Below are positions 18,520 to 27,807 of a stretch of 64,000 bases of DNA, piece after piece. Made by a program: the position numbers and the translations under genes. Origin of the DNA: Streptomyces sp. CC53 (GTDB lineage Bacteria > Actinomycetota > Actinomycetes > Streptomycetales > Streptomycetaceae); NCBI RefSeq assembly GCF_001865245.1, contig NZ_MKXB01000220.1:19105-83104 (forward strand). Reading direction: 5' to 3'. The notes beneath the pieces are model-generated. The model did no database searches. It was not told where the DNA came from and was given only the letters and a program-made list of their open reading frames with translations. Numbering within the stretch: the first letter of the stretch is position 1; each line of letters begins with the position of its first letter.

Positions 18520-20664
18520 TCAGCCCGCCGGCTCCCCGCCCTTCACGGTGGGGGAGCCGGCGGGCTTCCGCATCTCCGGCAGCGGGCCGCGCCCGCCGCC
18601 CGCCCGCTCCACCGCGGCTGCCGCCCGGCACGGACGCCCCGACAAGGCCCGCTCCACCGCCGCGTCCAGCCCCAGCGCCCTGCCCTCCGCGACGTGCGCC
18701 AGGAACGCCTCCCTCCCCAACGCCTCCCGCACCTGCTGCTCGCACCACCGCCGCGGCGCCCCGAAGTACGCCGAGCCGAACAGCGGCGGCCCCACCGACT
18801 CCCACATCCGGCCGGCCGCACCCTGGAGCACAGCCGCCTCCACCGGATCGCCCTCACCCGCGGTCACCAGCGCCAGCAGTTCCACGGCCAGCACGAGACC
18901 CACCAGATCGTGGAACGCGTGGTCGATCACCACGCACTCGTCGAGCAGCTCCCGCGCCGCGACCAGGTCGCCCCGCGTCCACGCCGCGTACGCCAGCACG
19001 TACAGGGCGTACGCCCGAGTCCACCGCTCGCCCCGCTCCTCACACACCTCCAGCACCTCGCCGCAGAGCGAGACCGCCGCCTCCAGGTCCTCCTGGAACA
19101 CCTTCGTGATCGCCAGCTCCACCTGACCCATGAGCACCTGGCTGTTCAGCTCGCCCAGCTCGCGGTACTCCGCCAGCGCCCGCCCCAGCAGCTCCTCCGC
19201 CCCCTGCATGTCGTCCGACAGCAGCGCCAGGCACCCCTTCCGGTGGGTGGTGTACGCCCGGGCCAGCGCGTGGCCCACGCGCTCCGCCCGCTCCCCGCAC
19301 TCGTGCAGCGCGCCCACCGCCGCCGTGCCGTCACCCTGCAGGATCGCCACGTAGCCCAGCACCCACAGGGCCTTCAGCCGGGCGTCCTCGTGGCCCGACT
19401 CCAGCGCCACCGCCCGGTCCAGCCAGTGCCGCCCCTCCGAGAGCCGCCCGCAGCCCACCCAGTAGAACCACAGCGTCCCCGCCAGGTGCTGCGCCAGATG
19501 CGCCTCGCCCGGCGCCTCCAGGCACAGCTCCAGCGCCGCCCGCAGGTTCGGCAGCGCGCTCTCCGCGCACCCCGCCACCTCCGCCTGCCGGGGGCTGAAC
19601 CACTCCAGCTCGCACCACGTGGCCAGCCCCACGTACCAGTCGCGGTGCCGCCGCCGCAGCCGCTGCGCGTCACCCAGCGCCGCCAGCCACTCGGCGCCGT
19701 AGGCCGCGACCGTGTCCAGCATCCGGTAGCGCAGCCCCGCCGGGCCCGAGCCGTCCCGCAGCACCACCGACTGGGCGATCAGCTCGTCCAGCACGTCGAG
19801 CACCCGCTCCGGCGGCAGGTCGGGACCGGTGCACACGTACTCCACCGCTTCCAGGTCGAAGGGGCCCGCGAACACCGACAGGCGCGCCCACAGCAGCCGT
19901 TCCTCCGGGGTGCACAGCTCGTGGCTCCACCCGATCGCCGTGCGCAGCGTCCCGTGCCGCGCCGTCGCCCCCCGGCTGCCCCGGGTCAGCAGCCGGAACC
20001 GGTCGTCCAGCCGCACCAGCACCTGCTGCACGGACAGCGCGGTCAGCCGGCCCGCGGCCAGCTCCAGCGCCAGCGGGATCCCGTCCAGGCGCCGGCACAG
20101 CTCCCGTACCGGCTCGGGGTCGCCGGGACCGAAGCCGGGGCACACCGCCGCCGCGCGGTCCGTGAAGAGCCGCACCGCGTCCTCGTCCGGCAGCGGCGCC
20201 AACGTCAGCACCGCCTCGCCGTCCACCCGCAACGGCCGCCGCCCCGCCGCGAGCACCGTCAGCCCCGGCGCGCTCAGCAGCAGCCGCCGCACCACGGCGG
20301 CACACGCCCCCACCAGGTGCTCGAAGCCGTCCAGCACCAGCAGCACCCGGCGCCCCGCCAGGTGGTCCGCCAGCACCTCGCCCGGCGGGCGGCTGGTCTG
20401 GTCGGCCAACCCCAGCGCCTCCACCAGCGCGTGGTCCACCAGCTCCGGATCCCGCAGCCCTGCCAGCTCCACCAGGCAGACACCGTCGCAGTAGCGTTTC
20501 TGCGCCTCCCGCGCCGCCTGCACCACCAACCGGGTCTTGCCGACCCCGCCCACCCCCACCACCGTCACCAGGCGGAAGTCCGACATCAGCCGGTCCAGCT
20601 CACCGCGTTCCGCGTCGCGCCCGACGAACCGGTTCAGCTCGGCGGGCAGATTGCTCCGTCGCAT
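18520..20664 (-). CDS. STAND-type ATPase with NB-ARC and TPR-like regions, no HTH
   Basis: A 714-aa protein. It opens with RSNLPAELNRFVGRDAE, then a P-loop GVGGVGKTR (K43), Walker B (VLLVLDGFEHLVG), the GLPL-like GIPLALELAAGRL, and the winged region RTAIGWSHELCTPEERLLWARLSVFAG. The C-terminal half is a Leu/Ala-rich tetratricopeptide-like superhelix. This is the architecture of AfsR/LuxR-family (LAL-like) regulators. However, the protein ends after the usual post-TPR EGRALGLDAAVERAL segment with a Gly/Pro tail and no LuxR helix-turn-helix. Only 88 bp separate its end from rpsD, so the domain is not merely out of frame. ATG at 20664; the larger ORF start at 21138 runs into the neighbouring gene. 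Target unknown. Confidence 0.85.
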   Translation of the reverse strand: MRRSNLPAELNRFVGRDAERGELDRLMSDFRLVTVVGVGGVGKTRLVVQAAREAQKRYCDGVCLVELAGLRDPELVDHALVEALGLADQTSRPPGEVLADHLAGRRVLLVLDGFEHLVGACAAVVRRLLLSAPGLTVLAAGRRPLRVDGEAVLTLAPLPDEDAVRLFTDRAAAVCPGFGPGDPEPVRELCRRLDGIPLALELAAGRLTALSVQQVLVRLDDRFRLLTRGSRGATARHGTLRTAIGWSHELCTPEERLLWARLSVFAGPFDLEAVEYVCTGPDLPPERVLDVLDELIAQSVVLRDGSGPAGLRYRMLDTVAAYGAEWLAALGDAQRLRRRHRDWYVGLATWCELEWFSPRQAEVAGCAESALPNLRAALELCLEAPGEAHLAQHLAGTLWFYWVGCGRLSEGRHWLDRAVALESGHEDARLKALWVLGYVAILQGDGTAAVGALHECGERAERVGHALARAYTTHRKGCLALLSDDMQGAEELLGRALAEYRELGELNSQVLMGQVELAITKVFQEDLEAAVSLCGEVLEVCEERGERWTRAYALYVLAYAAWTRGDLVAARELLDECVVIDHAFHDLVGLVLAVELLALVTAGEGDPVEAAVLQGAAGRMWESVGPPLFGSAYFGAPRRWCEQQVREALGREAFLAHVAEGRALGLDAAVERALSGRPCRAAAAVERAGGGRGPLPEMRKPAGSPTVKGGEPAG

Positions 20665-20766
20665 AGGACACGGAGCGTACCGAGCGGGCTGCTCTCCGTA
20701 CAAACGCCGTCCCTGGCCGGCACCGCGCGGCCCACAATCCGGTACGGGGCGCCACCACGGGCGCGA

Positions 20767-20772
20767 TAGGCT
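20767..20772 (+). promoter_or_regulatory. Possible -10 element for the DUF948-alaS operon
   Basis: TAGGCT is located 71 bp upstream of the DUF948 start in the divergent region. No clear -35 is seen. Confidence 0.4.
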
Positions 20773-20842
20773 CGGAGGACGACCTTCAGCGACTGAGATA
20801 CACGCGAACCAACGGACTTCGACGAGCAGAGAGCGGTGCACA

Positions 20843-21292
20843 GTGACCGGTGGAGAGGTTGCCGGGATCCTGGTGGCCGTCTTCTGGGCGATCCTGGTCT
20901 CCTTCCTGGCCGTGGTGCTGGTGAGGCTGGCCCAGACGCTCAAGGCGACCACCCGTCTCGTGGCGGACGTGACCGAGCAGGCGGTGCCCCTGCTGGCCGA
21001 CGCCTCCGCGACGGTCCGCTCCGCGCAGACCCAGCTCGACCGCGTCGACGCCATCGCCTCGGACGTCCAGGAGGTCACCTCCAACGCGTCCGCGCTCTCC
21101 ACGACCGTGGCCTCCACCTTCGGCGGCCCGCTCGTCAAGGTCGCGGCGTTCGGCTACGGCGTACGCCGGGCCATGAGCCGCGACACGGAGGACCGCACCG
21201 ACAGGCCCGACCGGCCGGCGCCCGCGGCGCGGCGCACCGTCATCGTCGGCCGCACCGTGCCCAAGGCGCGCGGCCGCAACCGGAAGGGCTGA
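20843..21292 (+). CDS. DUF948 domain-containing membrane protein
   Basis: A 149-aa protein. One N-terminal TM helix (about residues 6-27, VAGILVAVFWAILVSFLAVVLV) is followed by an amphipathic helical region (TLKATTRLVADVTEQAVPLL, then RSAQTQLDRVDAIASDVQEV) characteristic of DUF948. A basic tail ends the protein. GTG at 20843 is used; it places the TM at the N-terminus. Function unknown. First gene of the operon leading to alaS. Confidence 0.85.
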   Translation: MTGGEVAGILVAVFWAILVSFLAVVLVRLAQTLKATTRLVADVTEQAVPLLADASATVRSAQTQLDRVDAIASDVQEVTSNASALSTTVASTFGGPLVKVAAFGYGVRRAMSRDTEDRTDRPDRPAPAARRTVIVGRTVPKARGRNRKG

Positions 21293-21300
21293 CGCGACAC

Positions 21301-21645
21301 ATGTTCCGCCGAGCGTTCTGGTTCACCGCCGGCGCGGCAGCCGGCGTGTGGGCCACCAACAAGGCGCACCGCAAGCTCCGGCAGCTGACCCCGGAGAGCC
21401 TCGCCGCACAGGCGGCCGACAAGGCCGTCGAGGCGGGCCACCGGCTCAAGGACTTCGCACTCGACGTGCGCGCCGGCATGCTGCAGCGCGAGGCCGAGCT
21501 GGAGCAGGCACTGGGGATCGACGCGCCCGTCGACGCCCTGCCCGCCCCCCGCCGGTCGGCCCTCGGCCCCGCCCGAGGCGCCGTCCCCGCCCACCGAGAC
21601 CGCACCCACCCCACCCACCCGTACGACCGGAATGAGGACCACTGA
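21301..21645 (+). CDS. Small DUF6167-like protein
   Basis: A 114-aa protein. A short hydrophobic N-terminus (MFRRAFWFTAGAAAGVWATNKA) could be a single TM or signal anchor. A helical middle (LTPESLAAQAADKAVEAGHRLKDFALDVRAGML) and a His/Pro-rich C-terminus (HRDRTHPTHPYDRNEDH) follow. The gene is conserved upstream of alaS in streptomycetes as I recall it; no biochemical role is known. The stop TGA shares its last A with the alaS ATG. Confidence 0.8.
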   Translation: MFRRAFWFTAGAAAGVWATNKAHRKLRQLTPESLAAQAADKAVEAGHRLKDFALDVRAGMLQREAELEQALGIDAPVDALPAPRRSALGPARGAVPAHRDRTHPTHPYDRNEDH

Positions 21646-24314
21646 TGGAGTCGGCTGAAATCCGCCGCCGCTGGCTGAGCTTCTTCGAGGAGCGCGGGCA
21701 CACCGTCGTGCCTTCGGCGTCGCTCATCGCGGACGACCCGACTCTCCTCCTCGTCCCCGCGGGCATGGTGCCCTTCAAGCCCTACTTCCTCGGCGAGGTC
21801 AAGCCGCCGTTCGCGCGCGCCGCCAGCGTGCAGAAGTGCGTGCGCACGCCGGACATCGAAGAGGTCGGCAAGACCACCCGGCACGGCACGTTCTTCCAGA
21901 TGTGCGGCAACTTCTCCTTCGGCGACTACTTCAAGGAAGGCGCCATCAAGCTCGCCTGGGAGCTGCTCACCAGCTCCGTCGAGCACGGCGGCTACGGCCT
22001 GGAGCCGGAGAAGCTCTGGATCACCGTCTACCAGGACGACGACGAGGCCGAGCAGATCTGGCGCGACGTCGTCGGCGTGCCCGCCGAGCGCATCCAGCGC
22101 CTCGGCAAGAAGGACAACTTCTGGTCCATGGGCGTGCCCGGCCCCTGCGGCCCCTGCTCCGAGATCAACTACGACCGCGGCCCGGAGTTCGGCGCCGAGG
22201 GCGGCCCCGCCGTCAACGACGAGCGGTACGTGGAGATCTGGAACCTGGTCTTCATGCAGTACGAGCGCGGCCAGGGCACCGGCAAGGACGACTTCGAGAT
22301 CCTCGGCGACCTGCCCAGCAAGAACATCGACACGGGCCTCGGCATGGAGCGCCTGGCGATGATCCTCCAGGGCGTCCGGAACATGTACGAGACGGACACC
22401 CTGAAGGTCGTCATCGACAAGGCCACCGAGCTCACCGGTGTCGCCTACGGCCGGACCGACGACTCCGACGTGTCCCTGCGCGTGGTCGCCGACCACATGC
22501 GCACCTCCGTCATGCTCATCGGCGACGGCGTCACCCCCGGCAACGAGGGCCGCGGCTACGTGCTGCGCCGCATCATGCGCCGCGCCATCCGCAACATGCG
22601 ACTGCTCGGCGCCACCGGCCCGGTCGTCGGCGAGCTCGTCGACACCGTGATCACGACCATGGGCGAGCAGTACCCGGAGCTGGAGACCGACCGCAAGCGC
22701 ATCGAGGCGGTCGCCCTGGCCGAGGAGGCCCGCTTCCTCAAGACCCTCAACGCCGGGACGAACGTCCTGGACGGCGCTGTCGCCGAGGCCCGCCAGGCCG
22801 GCTCCACCGTCCTCGCCGGCGACAAGGCGTTCCTGCTCCACGACACGTGGGGCTTCCCCATCGACCTCACCCTGGAGATGGCCGCCGAGCAGGGCCTCAC
22901 CGTGGACGAGGACGGCTTCCGCCGCCTCATGAAGGAGCAGCGCGAGCGCGCCAAGGCCGACGCCCAGGCCAAGAAGACCGGCCACGCCGACGTCACCGCG
23001 TACCGCGAGATCGCCGACTCCTCCGGCGCCACCGAGTTCACCGGCTACACCAACACCGAGGGCGAGACCACCGTCGTCGGCCTCCTCGTCAACGGCGTGC
23101 CCTCCCCGGCCGCCTCCGAGGGCGACGACGTCGAGGTGGTCCTCGACCGCACCCCGTTCTACGCCGAGGGCGGCGGCCAGCTCGCCGACCAGGGCCGCAT
23201 CAAGCTGCACAGCGGCGCCGTCATCCAGGTCCGCGACGTCCAGCAGCCGGTCCCCGGGGTGTCCGTGCACAAGGGCTCCGTGCAGGTCGGCGAGGTCACC
23301 GTCGGCGCCACCGCCTACGCCACCATCGACGTCCGGCGCCGCCGCGCCATCGCCCGCGCCCACAGCGCCACCCACCTCACCCACCAGGCGCTGCGCGACG
23401 CCCTCGGCCCCACGGCCGCCCAGGCCGGCTCCGAGAACTCCCCGGGCCGCTTCCGCTTCGACTTCGGCTCCCCGGCCGCCGTGCCCGGCACGGTCCTCAC
23501 CGACGTCGAGCAGAAGATCAACGAGGTCCTGTCCCGCGAGCTCGACGTGCACGCCGAGGTCATGCCGATCGACGAGGCCAAGCGGCAGGGCGCCATCGCC
23601 GAGTTCGGCGAGAAGTACGGCGAGCGGGTCCGTGTCGTCACCATCGGCGACTTCTCCAAGGAGCTGTGCGGTGGCACCCACGTGCACAACACCGCCCAGC
23701 TCGGCCTGGTGAAGCTGCTCGGCGAGTCCTCCATCGGCTCCGGTGTGCGCCGCATCGAGGCCCTCGTCGGCGTCGACGCGTACAACTTCCTCGCCCGGGA
23801 GCACACCGTCGTCGCCCAGCTCCAGGAGCTGGTCAAGGGCCGCCCGGAGGAGCTCCCGGAGAAGATCTCCGCCATGCTCGGCAAGCTGAAGGACGCAGAG
23901 AAGGAGATCGAGAAGTTCCGCGCGGAGAAGGTCCTCCAGGCCGCCGCCGGCCTCGCGGACTCCGCCCGGGACGTCCACGGCGTGTCCCTGGTCACCGGCC
24001 AGGTCCCCGACGGCACCGGCGCCGACGACCTGCGCAAGCTGGTCCTCGACGTGCGGGGCCGTATCCCCGCGAGCCGCCCGGCCGTCGTCGCCCTGTTCAC
24101 CACCGCGGGCGGCCGCCCGTTGACCGTGATCGCCACCAACGAGACCGCCCGCGAGCGCGGCCTCAAGGCCGGCGACCTCGTCCGCACCGCCGCCAAGACC
24201 CTCGGTGGTGGTGGCGGCGGCAAGCCGGACGTCGCCCAGGGCGGCGGCCAGAACCCGGAGGCCGTCGGCGAGGCCATCGCCGCCGTCGAGCGCCTGGTCG
24301 CCGAGACGGCCTGA
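21645..24314 (+). CDS. alaS: Alanyl-tRNA synthetase
   Basis: An 889-aa class II synthetase. The N-terminal catalytic domain has the motif CGNFSFGDYFKEGAI. The editing domain has HxxxH (HSATHLTHQAL) and CGGTH (KELCGGTHVHNT). A C-terminal Gly-rich C-Ala/DHHA1 domain (TLGGGGGGKPDVAQGGGQ) ends the protein. All editing-site zinc ligands are present, so mischarged Ser/Gly-tRNA(Ala) should be cleared. The start overlaps the previous stop by 1 base and its stop overlaps ruvX (TGATG). Confidence 0.97.
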   Translation: MESAEIRRRWLSFFEERGHTVVPSASLIADDPTLLLVPAGMVPFKPYFLGEVKPPFARAASVQKCVRTPDIEEVGKTTRHGTFFQMCGNFSFGDYFKEGAIKLAWELLTSSVEHGGYGLEPEKLWITVYQDDDEAEQIWRDVVGVPAERIQRLGKKDNFWSMGVPGPCGPCSEINYDRGPEFGAEGGPAVNDERYVEIWNLVFMQYERGQGTGKDDFEILGDLPSKNIDTGLGMERLAMILQGVRNMYETDTLKVVIDKATELTGVAYGRTDDSDVSLRVVADHMRTSVMLIGDGVTPGNEGRGYVLRRIMRRAIRNMRLLGATGPVVGELVDTVITTMGEQYPELETDRKRIEAVALAEEARFLKTLNAGTNVLDGAVAEARQAGSTVLAGDKAFLLHDTWGFPIDLTLEMAAEQGLTVDEDGFRRLMKEQRERAKADAQAKKTGHADVTAYREIADSSGATEFTGYTNTEGETTVVGLLVNGVPSPAASEGDDVEVVLDRTPFYAEGGGQLADQGRIKLHSGAVIQVRDVQQPVPGVSVHKGSVQVGEVTVGATAYATIDVRRRRAIARAHSATHLTHQALRDALGPTAAQAGSENSPGRFRFDFGSPAAVPGTVLTDVEQKINEVLSRELDVHAEVMPIDEAKRQGAIAEFGEKYGERVRVVTIGDFSKELCGGTHVHNTAQLGLVKLLGESSIGSGVRRIEALVGVDAYNFLAREHTVVAQLQELVKGRPEELPEKISAMLGKLKDAEKEIEKFRAEKVLQAAAGLADSARDVHGVSLVTGQVPDGTGADDLRKLVLDVRGRIPASRPAVVALFTTAGGRPLTVIATNETARERGLKAGDLVRTAAKTLGGGGGGKPDVAQGGGQNPEAVGEAIAAVERLVAETA

Positions 24315-24787
24315 TGCACGCCATGCGACGCGGACGCCGACTGGCGATCGACGTCGGGGACGCCCGCATCGGGGTCGCCTCGTGCGACCCCGACGGGGTC
24401 CTCGCCACCCCGGTGGAGACCGTGCCGGGACGTGACGTCCCGGCCGCCCACCGGCGGCTGAAGCAACTCGTCGAGGAGTACGAGCCCCTCGAAGTCGTCG
24501 TCGGCCTCCCCCGTTCCCTCAGCGGGGGCGAGGGTCCGGCGGCCGCCAAGGTCCGCGCCTTCTCGCGGGAACTGGCCCGGGGCATAGCCCCGGTGCCGGT
24601 GCGCCTGGTCGACGAACGCATGACCACGGTCTCCGCGAGCCACGGGCTGCGCGCCTCGGGGGTGAAGGCGAAGAAGGGCCGCTCGGTCATCGATCAGGCA
24701 GCCGCTGTGATCATCCTGCAGAACGCTCTTGAGTCCGAACGGGTATCAGGTAATCCGCCCGGTGAGGGCGTCGAAGTGGTCATCTGA
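24314..24787 (+). CDS. ruvX: Putative pre-16S rRNA nuclease / Holliday junction resolvase (YqgF)
   Basis: A 157-aa RNase H-fold protein. First catalytic Asp in LAIDVGDARIGVA; the EVVVGLPRSLSGGEG segment; RLVDERMTT with the Glu; and the terminal SVIDQAAAVIILQ with the final Asp. YqgF proteins process the 5' end of 16S rRNA in E. coli. It is the usual partner of alaS and mltG in actinobacteria. ATG at 24314 overlaps the alaS stop. Confidence 0.93.
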   Translation: MHAMRRGRRLAIDVGDARIGVASCDPDGVLATPVETVPGRDVPAAHRRLKQLVEEYEPLEVVVGLPRSLSGGEGPAAAKVRAFSRELARGIAPVPVRLVDERMTTVSASHGLRASGVKAKKGRSVIDQAAAVIILQNALESERVSGNPPGEGVEVVI

Positions 24788-24888
24788 TCGCGATACGGTA
24801 ACGTTCCGCGCAATGCGGTGGCGTTCGAACAGCTGCCGCACAACGTAGAGGTGGACGTCCCGGAAGCCTCGCGGCGGTTTGGGGATCG

Positions 24889-26607
24889 ATGACTGAGTAC
24901 GGCGGCACGCCCGGGCACCAGCCCTGGCACCCCCAGGACCCCCTGTACGGGGACCAGGACTGGGGTGCGCATCACCAGCCCGGCAGCGACCCTTACCACC
25001 AGCAGCAGGACCAGTACCACCAGCAGCAGACGTCACCGCAGCAGTACCCGTACGCCGCCGGGCACGACCCCTACCAGCAGCAGGCATACGGCAGCGGCCA
25101 GTACGCGGGCCAGGGGTACGCCACCGGCCAGATGCCGTCGGCCCCCGAACAGTACGGTGCCGGACACTGGGACACCGGCACCGGCCAGCAGGCGGCCATG
25201 CCCTACGGGGCGCAGCCCCCGCACCCCGACCCGTACGGCACGCAGGGCGCCGACCCGTACAGCACCCCCGAGGCGTACCCACCGCCGCAGCCCCCGGGCC
25301 AGCGGCGGGCGGAGCCCGAGCCGGAACCCGAGGACTGGCAGGCGCAGGTCCCCGAGGAGGAGCGGCACCCGTTCTTCGACGGACCCGCCGACACGGACGA
25401 CGACCGCCCGGAGCGCGACGCGCCCGACGGCCCCGAGGACGACGGTGCCGGCGACGGGGCGACCCCCGGCCGCCGGGGCCGCGGACGCGGCGGACGCGGC
25501 GGGAAGTCCGCAGGCACGAAGAAGCGCAAGAGCCGCAACGGCGTGGCCTGCCTCTTCGTCGCCGCCGTCCTCGTGGGCGGCCTGGGCGGCGTCGGCTACT
25601 TCGGCTACCAGTTCTACCAGGGCCAGTTCGGGCCGGCACCGGACTACTCGGGGACGGGTACCAAGGAGACGGCACAGATCGAGATTCCGGTGGGCGCGGG
25701 CGGCACCGAGATCGGCCGGCGACTGCTGAAGGCCGGCGTGGTCAAGAGCGTGGAAGCCTTCGTCACCGCCCAGGAGAAGAACCCCAAGGGCCGCTTCATC
25801 CAGGACGGCATCTACGTCCTCAACAAGGAGATGTCGGCCGCCGCCGCGGTGGAGGCGCTGCTCGACCCGAAGAGCCGCAACGCGCTCAGCATTCCCGAGG
25901 GCAGGCGCAACGCCTGGGTGTACGAGCAGATCGACCAGCGCCTCGGCCTGGAGGCGGGTACCACCGCGAAGGTCGCCAAGGAGAAGGCGGGCGAACTCGG
26001 TCTGCCGAAGTGGGCGACGGGCCACAAGGACGTCAAGGACCCGCTTGAAGGCTTCCTCTACCCGGCGACGTACCCCGCCGCCAAGGGCGGCAAGCCCGAG
26101 GACGTCCTCAAGAAGATGGTGGCCCGGGCGAACAGCGAGTACGCGAAGTACGACATGGAGGCCAAGTCCCGTTCCCTCGGCCTCAAGAGCCCGTGGGAAC
26201 TGCTCACGGTCGCGAGCCTGGTCCAGGCGGAAGGCAAGACGGAAGACGACTTCCGCAAGATGAGCGAGGTCGTCTACAACCGGCTCAAGCCCACCAACAC
26301 CGAGACCAACCAGCTGCTCCAGTTCGACTCTGCCTTCAACTACCTCAAGGGCCAGAGCGAGATCAAGATCAGCGAGTCCGAGATCAACAGCAACAAGGAC
26401 CCGTACAACACGTACACGCGGAAGGGGCTCACGCCCGGCCCGATCGGCAACCCGGGCCGGCAGGCGCTGGAGGCCGCCGTCAACCCCACGTCGGAAGGCT
26501 GGATGTACTTCGTGGCGACCGACGGGGCCCACAAGACCGAGTTCGCGAGGACGCACGACGACTTCCTGAAGCTGAAGGCCAAGCTCAATGAGAACCTGGA
26601 CGACTGA
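24889..26607 (+). CDS. mltG: Endolytic transglycosylase MltG with long disordered N-terminus
   Basis: A 572-aa inner-membrane lytic transglycosylase (YceG family) that cuts nascent peptidoglycan. About 215 cytoplasmic residues are unusually rich in Gln, Tyr, Pro, His and Gly (QQQDQYHQQQ, YQQQAYGSGQYAGQGYATG) and later in Asp/Glu. A basic patch KKRKSR and one TM helix (about 218-238) follow, then the YceG domain. The catalytic Glu is likely E448 in ASLVQAEGKTEDD; YNTYTRKGLTPGPIGNPG is the conserved signature. It overlaps aroE by 20 bp. Confidence 0.94.
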   Translation: MTEYGGTPGHQPWHPQDPLYGDQDWGAHHQPGSDPYHQQQDQYHQQQTSPQQYPYAAGHDPYQQQAYGSGQYAGQGYATGQMPSAPEQYGAGHWDTGTGQQAAMPYGAQPPHPDPYGTQGADPYSTPEAYPPPQPPGQRRAEPEPEPEDWQAQVPEEERHPFFDGPADTDDDRPERDAPDGPEDDGAGDGATPGRRGRGRGGRGGKSAGTKKRKSRNGVACLFVAAVLVGGLGGVGYFGYQFYQGQFGPAPDYSGTGTKETAQIEIPVGAGGTEIGRRLLKAGVVKSVEAFVTAQEKNPKGRFIQDGIYVLNKEMSAAAAVEALLDPKSRNALSIPEGRRNAWVYEQIDQRLGLEAGTTAKVAKEKAGELGLPKWATGHKDVKDPLEGFLYPATYPAAKGGKPEDVLKKMVARANSEYAKYDMEAKSRSLGLKSPWELLTVASLVQAEGKTEDDFRKMSEVVYNRLKPTNTETNQLLQFDSAFNYLKGQSEIKISESEINSNKDPYNTYTRKGLTPGPIGNPGRQALEAAVNPTSEGWMYFVATDGAHKTEFARTHDDFLKLKAKLNENLDD

Positions 26608-27430
26608 GCCCCGGCGCGCCGCCGTCCTCGGCTCGCCCATCGCGCACTCCCTCTCCCCGGTGCTGCACCGCGCCGCCTACGCCGAGCTGGGCCTGGCGGA
26701 CTGGACGTACGACCGGTTCGAGGTGGACGAGGCGGCGCTGCCCGACTTCTTCGCGTCGGTGCTGGACGCCTCCTGGGCGGGGCTGTCCCTCACCATGCCG
26801 CTCAAGCGCGCGGTGATCCCGCTGCTCGACGGGGTCAGCGAGACCGCCCGCTCCGTCGAGGCGGTCAACACCGTCGTCGTCACCGACGACGGCCGCCGCG
26901 TCGGTGACAACACGGACATCCCCGGCATGGTCGCCGCGCTGCGCGAGCGGGGCGTCGACAAGGTGGAGGCCGCCGCCGTCCTCGGCGCGGGCGCCACCGC
27001 CTCCTCCGCCCTCGCCGCGCTGGCCCGGATCTGCACGGGCCCGGTCACCGCGTTCGTACGGAGCGGGGCGCGGGCGGCGGAGATGCGCGGCTGGGGCGAG
27101 CGTCTCGGCGTCGAGGTGCACACCGCCCCCTGGGAGGAGGCGGCGCACGCCTTCGACGTGCCGCTCGTCATCGCGACGACCCCGGCGGGCACCACCGACG
27201 CCCTCGCCCCGTACGTACCGGAGCACGCCGGGACCCTCTTCGACGTGCTGTACGACCCGTGGCCCACGCCGCTCGCGGCCGCCTGGGCGGAAGGCGGCGG
27301 CCGGGTCGTCGGCGGCCTGGACCTCCTCGTCCACCAGGCCGTCCTCCAGGTCGAGCAGATGACCGGTCGCACCCCGGCCCCGCTCGCCGCCATGCGCACG
27401 GCCGGCGAGGACGCCCTCGCGGCACGGTAG
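26588..27430 (+). CDS. aroE: Shikimate dehydrogenase
   Basis: A 280-aa NADPH enzyme that reduces 3-dehydroshikimate to shikimate. Substrate-binding GSPIAHSLSP, catalytic Lys in SLTMPLKRA, and GDNTDIPG with the Asp are present. The nucleotide-binding GAGATASSALAAL and the C-terminal GLDLLVHQAVLQ are also seen. It starts inside mltG (20-bp overlap), so it is probably co-translated with it. The remaining shikimate genes begin 374 bp downstream. Confidence 0.94.
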   Translation: MRTWTTEPRRAAVLGSPIAHSLSPVLHRAAYAELGLADWTYDRFEVDEAALPDFFASVLDASWAGLSLTMPLKRAVIPLLDGVSETARSVEAVNTVVVTDDGRRVGDNTDIPGMVAALRERGVDKVEAAAVLGAGATASSALAALARICTGPVTAFVRSGARAAEMRGWGERLGVEVHTAPWEEAAHAFDVPLVIATTPAGTTDALAPYVPEHAGTLFDVLYDPWPTPLAAAWAEGGGRVVGGLDLLVHQAVLQVEQMTGRTPAPLAAMRTAGEDALAAR

Positions 27431-27765
27431 CCGGCGCCGTCCCCCGCCCGGGTGCCCGGCGGCTCCCCGGCGCGCGGTGCGGCCGAGCGCACGCAACGGG
27501 CCGTCCGGGCGCGGTGGACCGCGAGAGGTTCGTGCCGCTGCGGCGGCCCGGGGAGAGGCTGAGGGGCCCCGGGCGGCTCCGCCTGTTCGCGGGCGGGGTG
27601 CAGGTCCGCGGGGCCGCCCGGTGGTCCCTTCCGGCGGGCGCGGCACCGCGGCGGCGGCAGGCTGTCCGGCGCACCACCGCGGACCCGCGGCCGTCCGTGA
27701 CCACCGGAGCGTCCGCACAGCGGACGCGGGCGCGGTCCGGGGCGGGACTCGTGGGAGGATCGGGG
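27431..27765. other. Gene-poor aroE-aroC interval
   Basis: About 335 bases of very GC-rich DNA with only arginine/proline-rich low-complexity reading frames on both strands. I see no recognisable protein. It ends at a GGGAGGATC ribosome site for a 13-codon ORF that overlaps aroC. Confidence 0.5.
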
Positions 27766-27807
27766 ATGAGTACGTCGCAGGCCCAGGTAATCAAGGAGCA
27801 CCGTTGA
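27766..27807 (+). CDS. Candidate 13-aa leader peptide overlapping the aroC start
   Basis: ATG at 27766 encodes MSTSQAQVIKEHR and stops at TGA 27805-27807. The TGA overlaps the aroC TTG start (TTGA). A strong GGGAGG (27753-27758) lies 7 bases upstream. This could provide translational coupling for the weak TTG start. It contains no aromatic residues, so classical aromatic amino acid attenuation is unlikely. Expression is unproven. Confidence 0.35.
   Translation: MSTSQAQVIKEHR

Noticed and set aside
27431..27765. Possible prepilin peptidase remnant between aroE and aroC
   Set aside because: I recall a gene of that kind at this position in some relatives, but no membrane helices or aspartyl motifs were found in any frame here.
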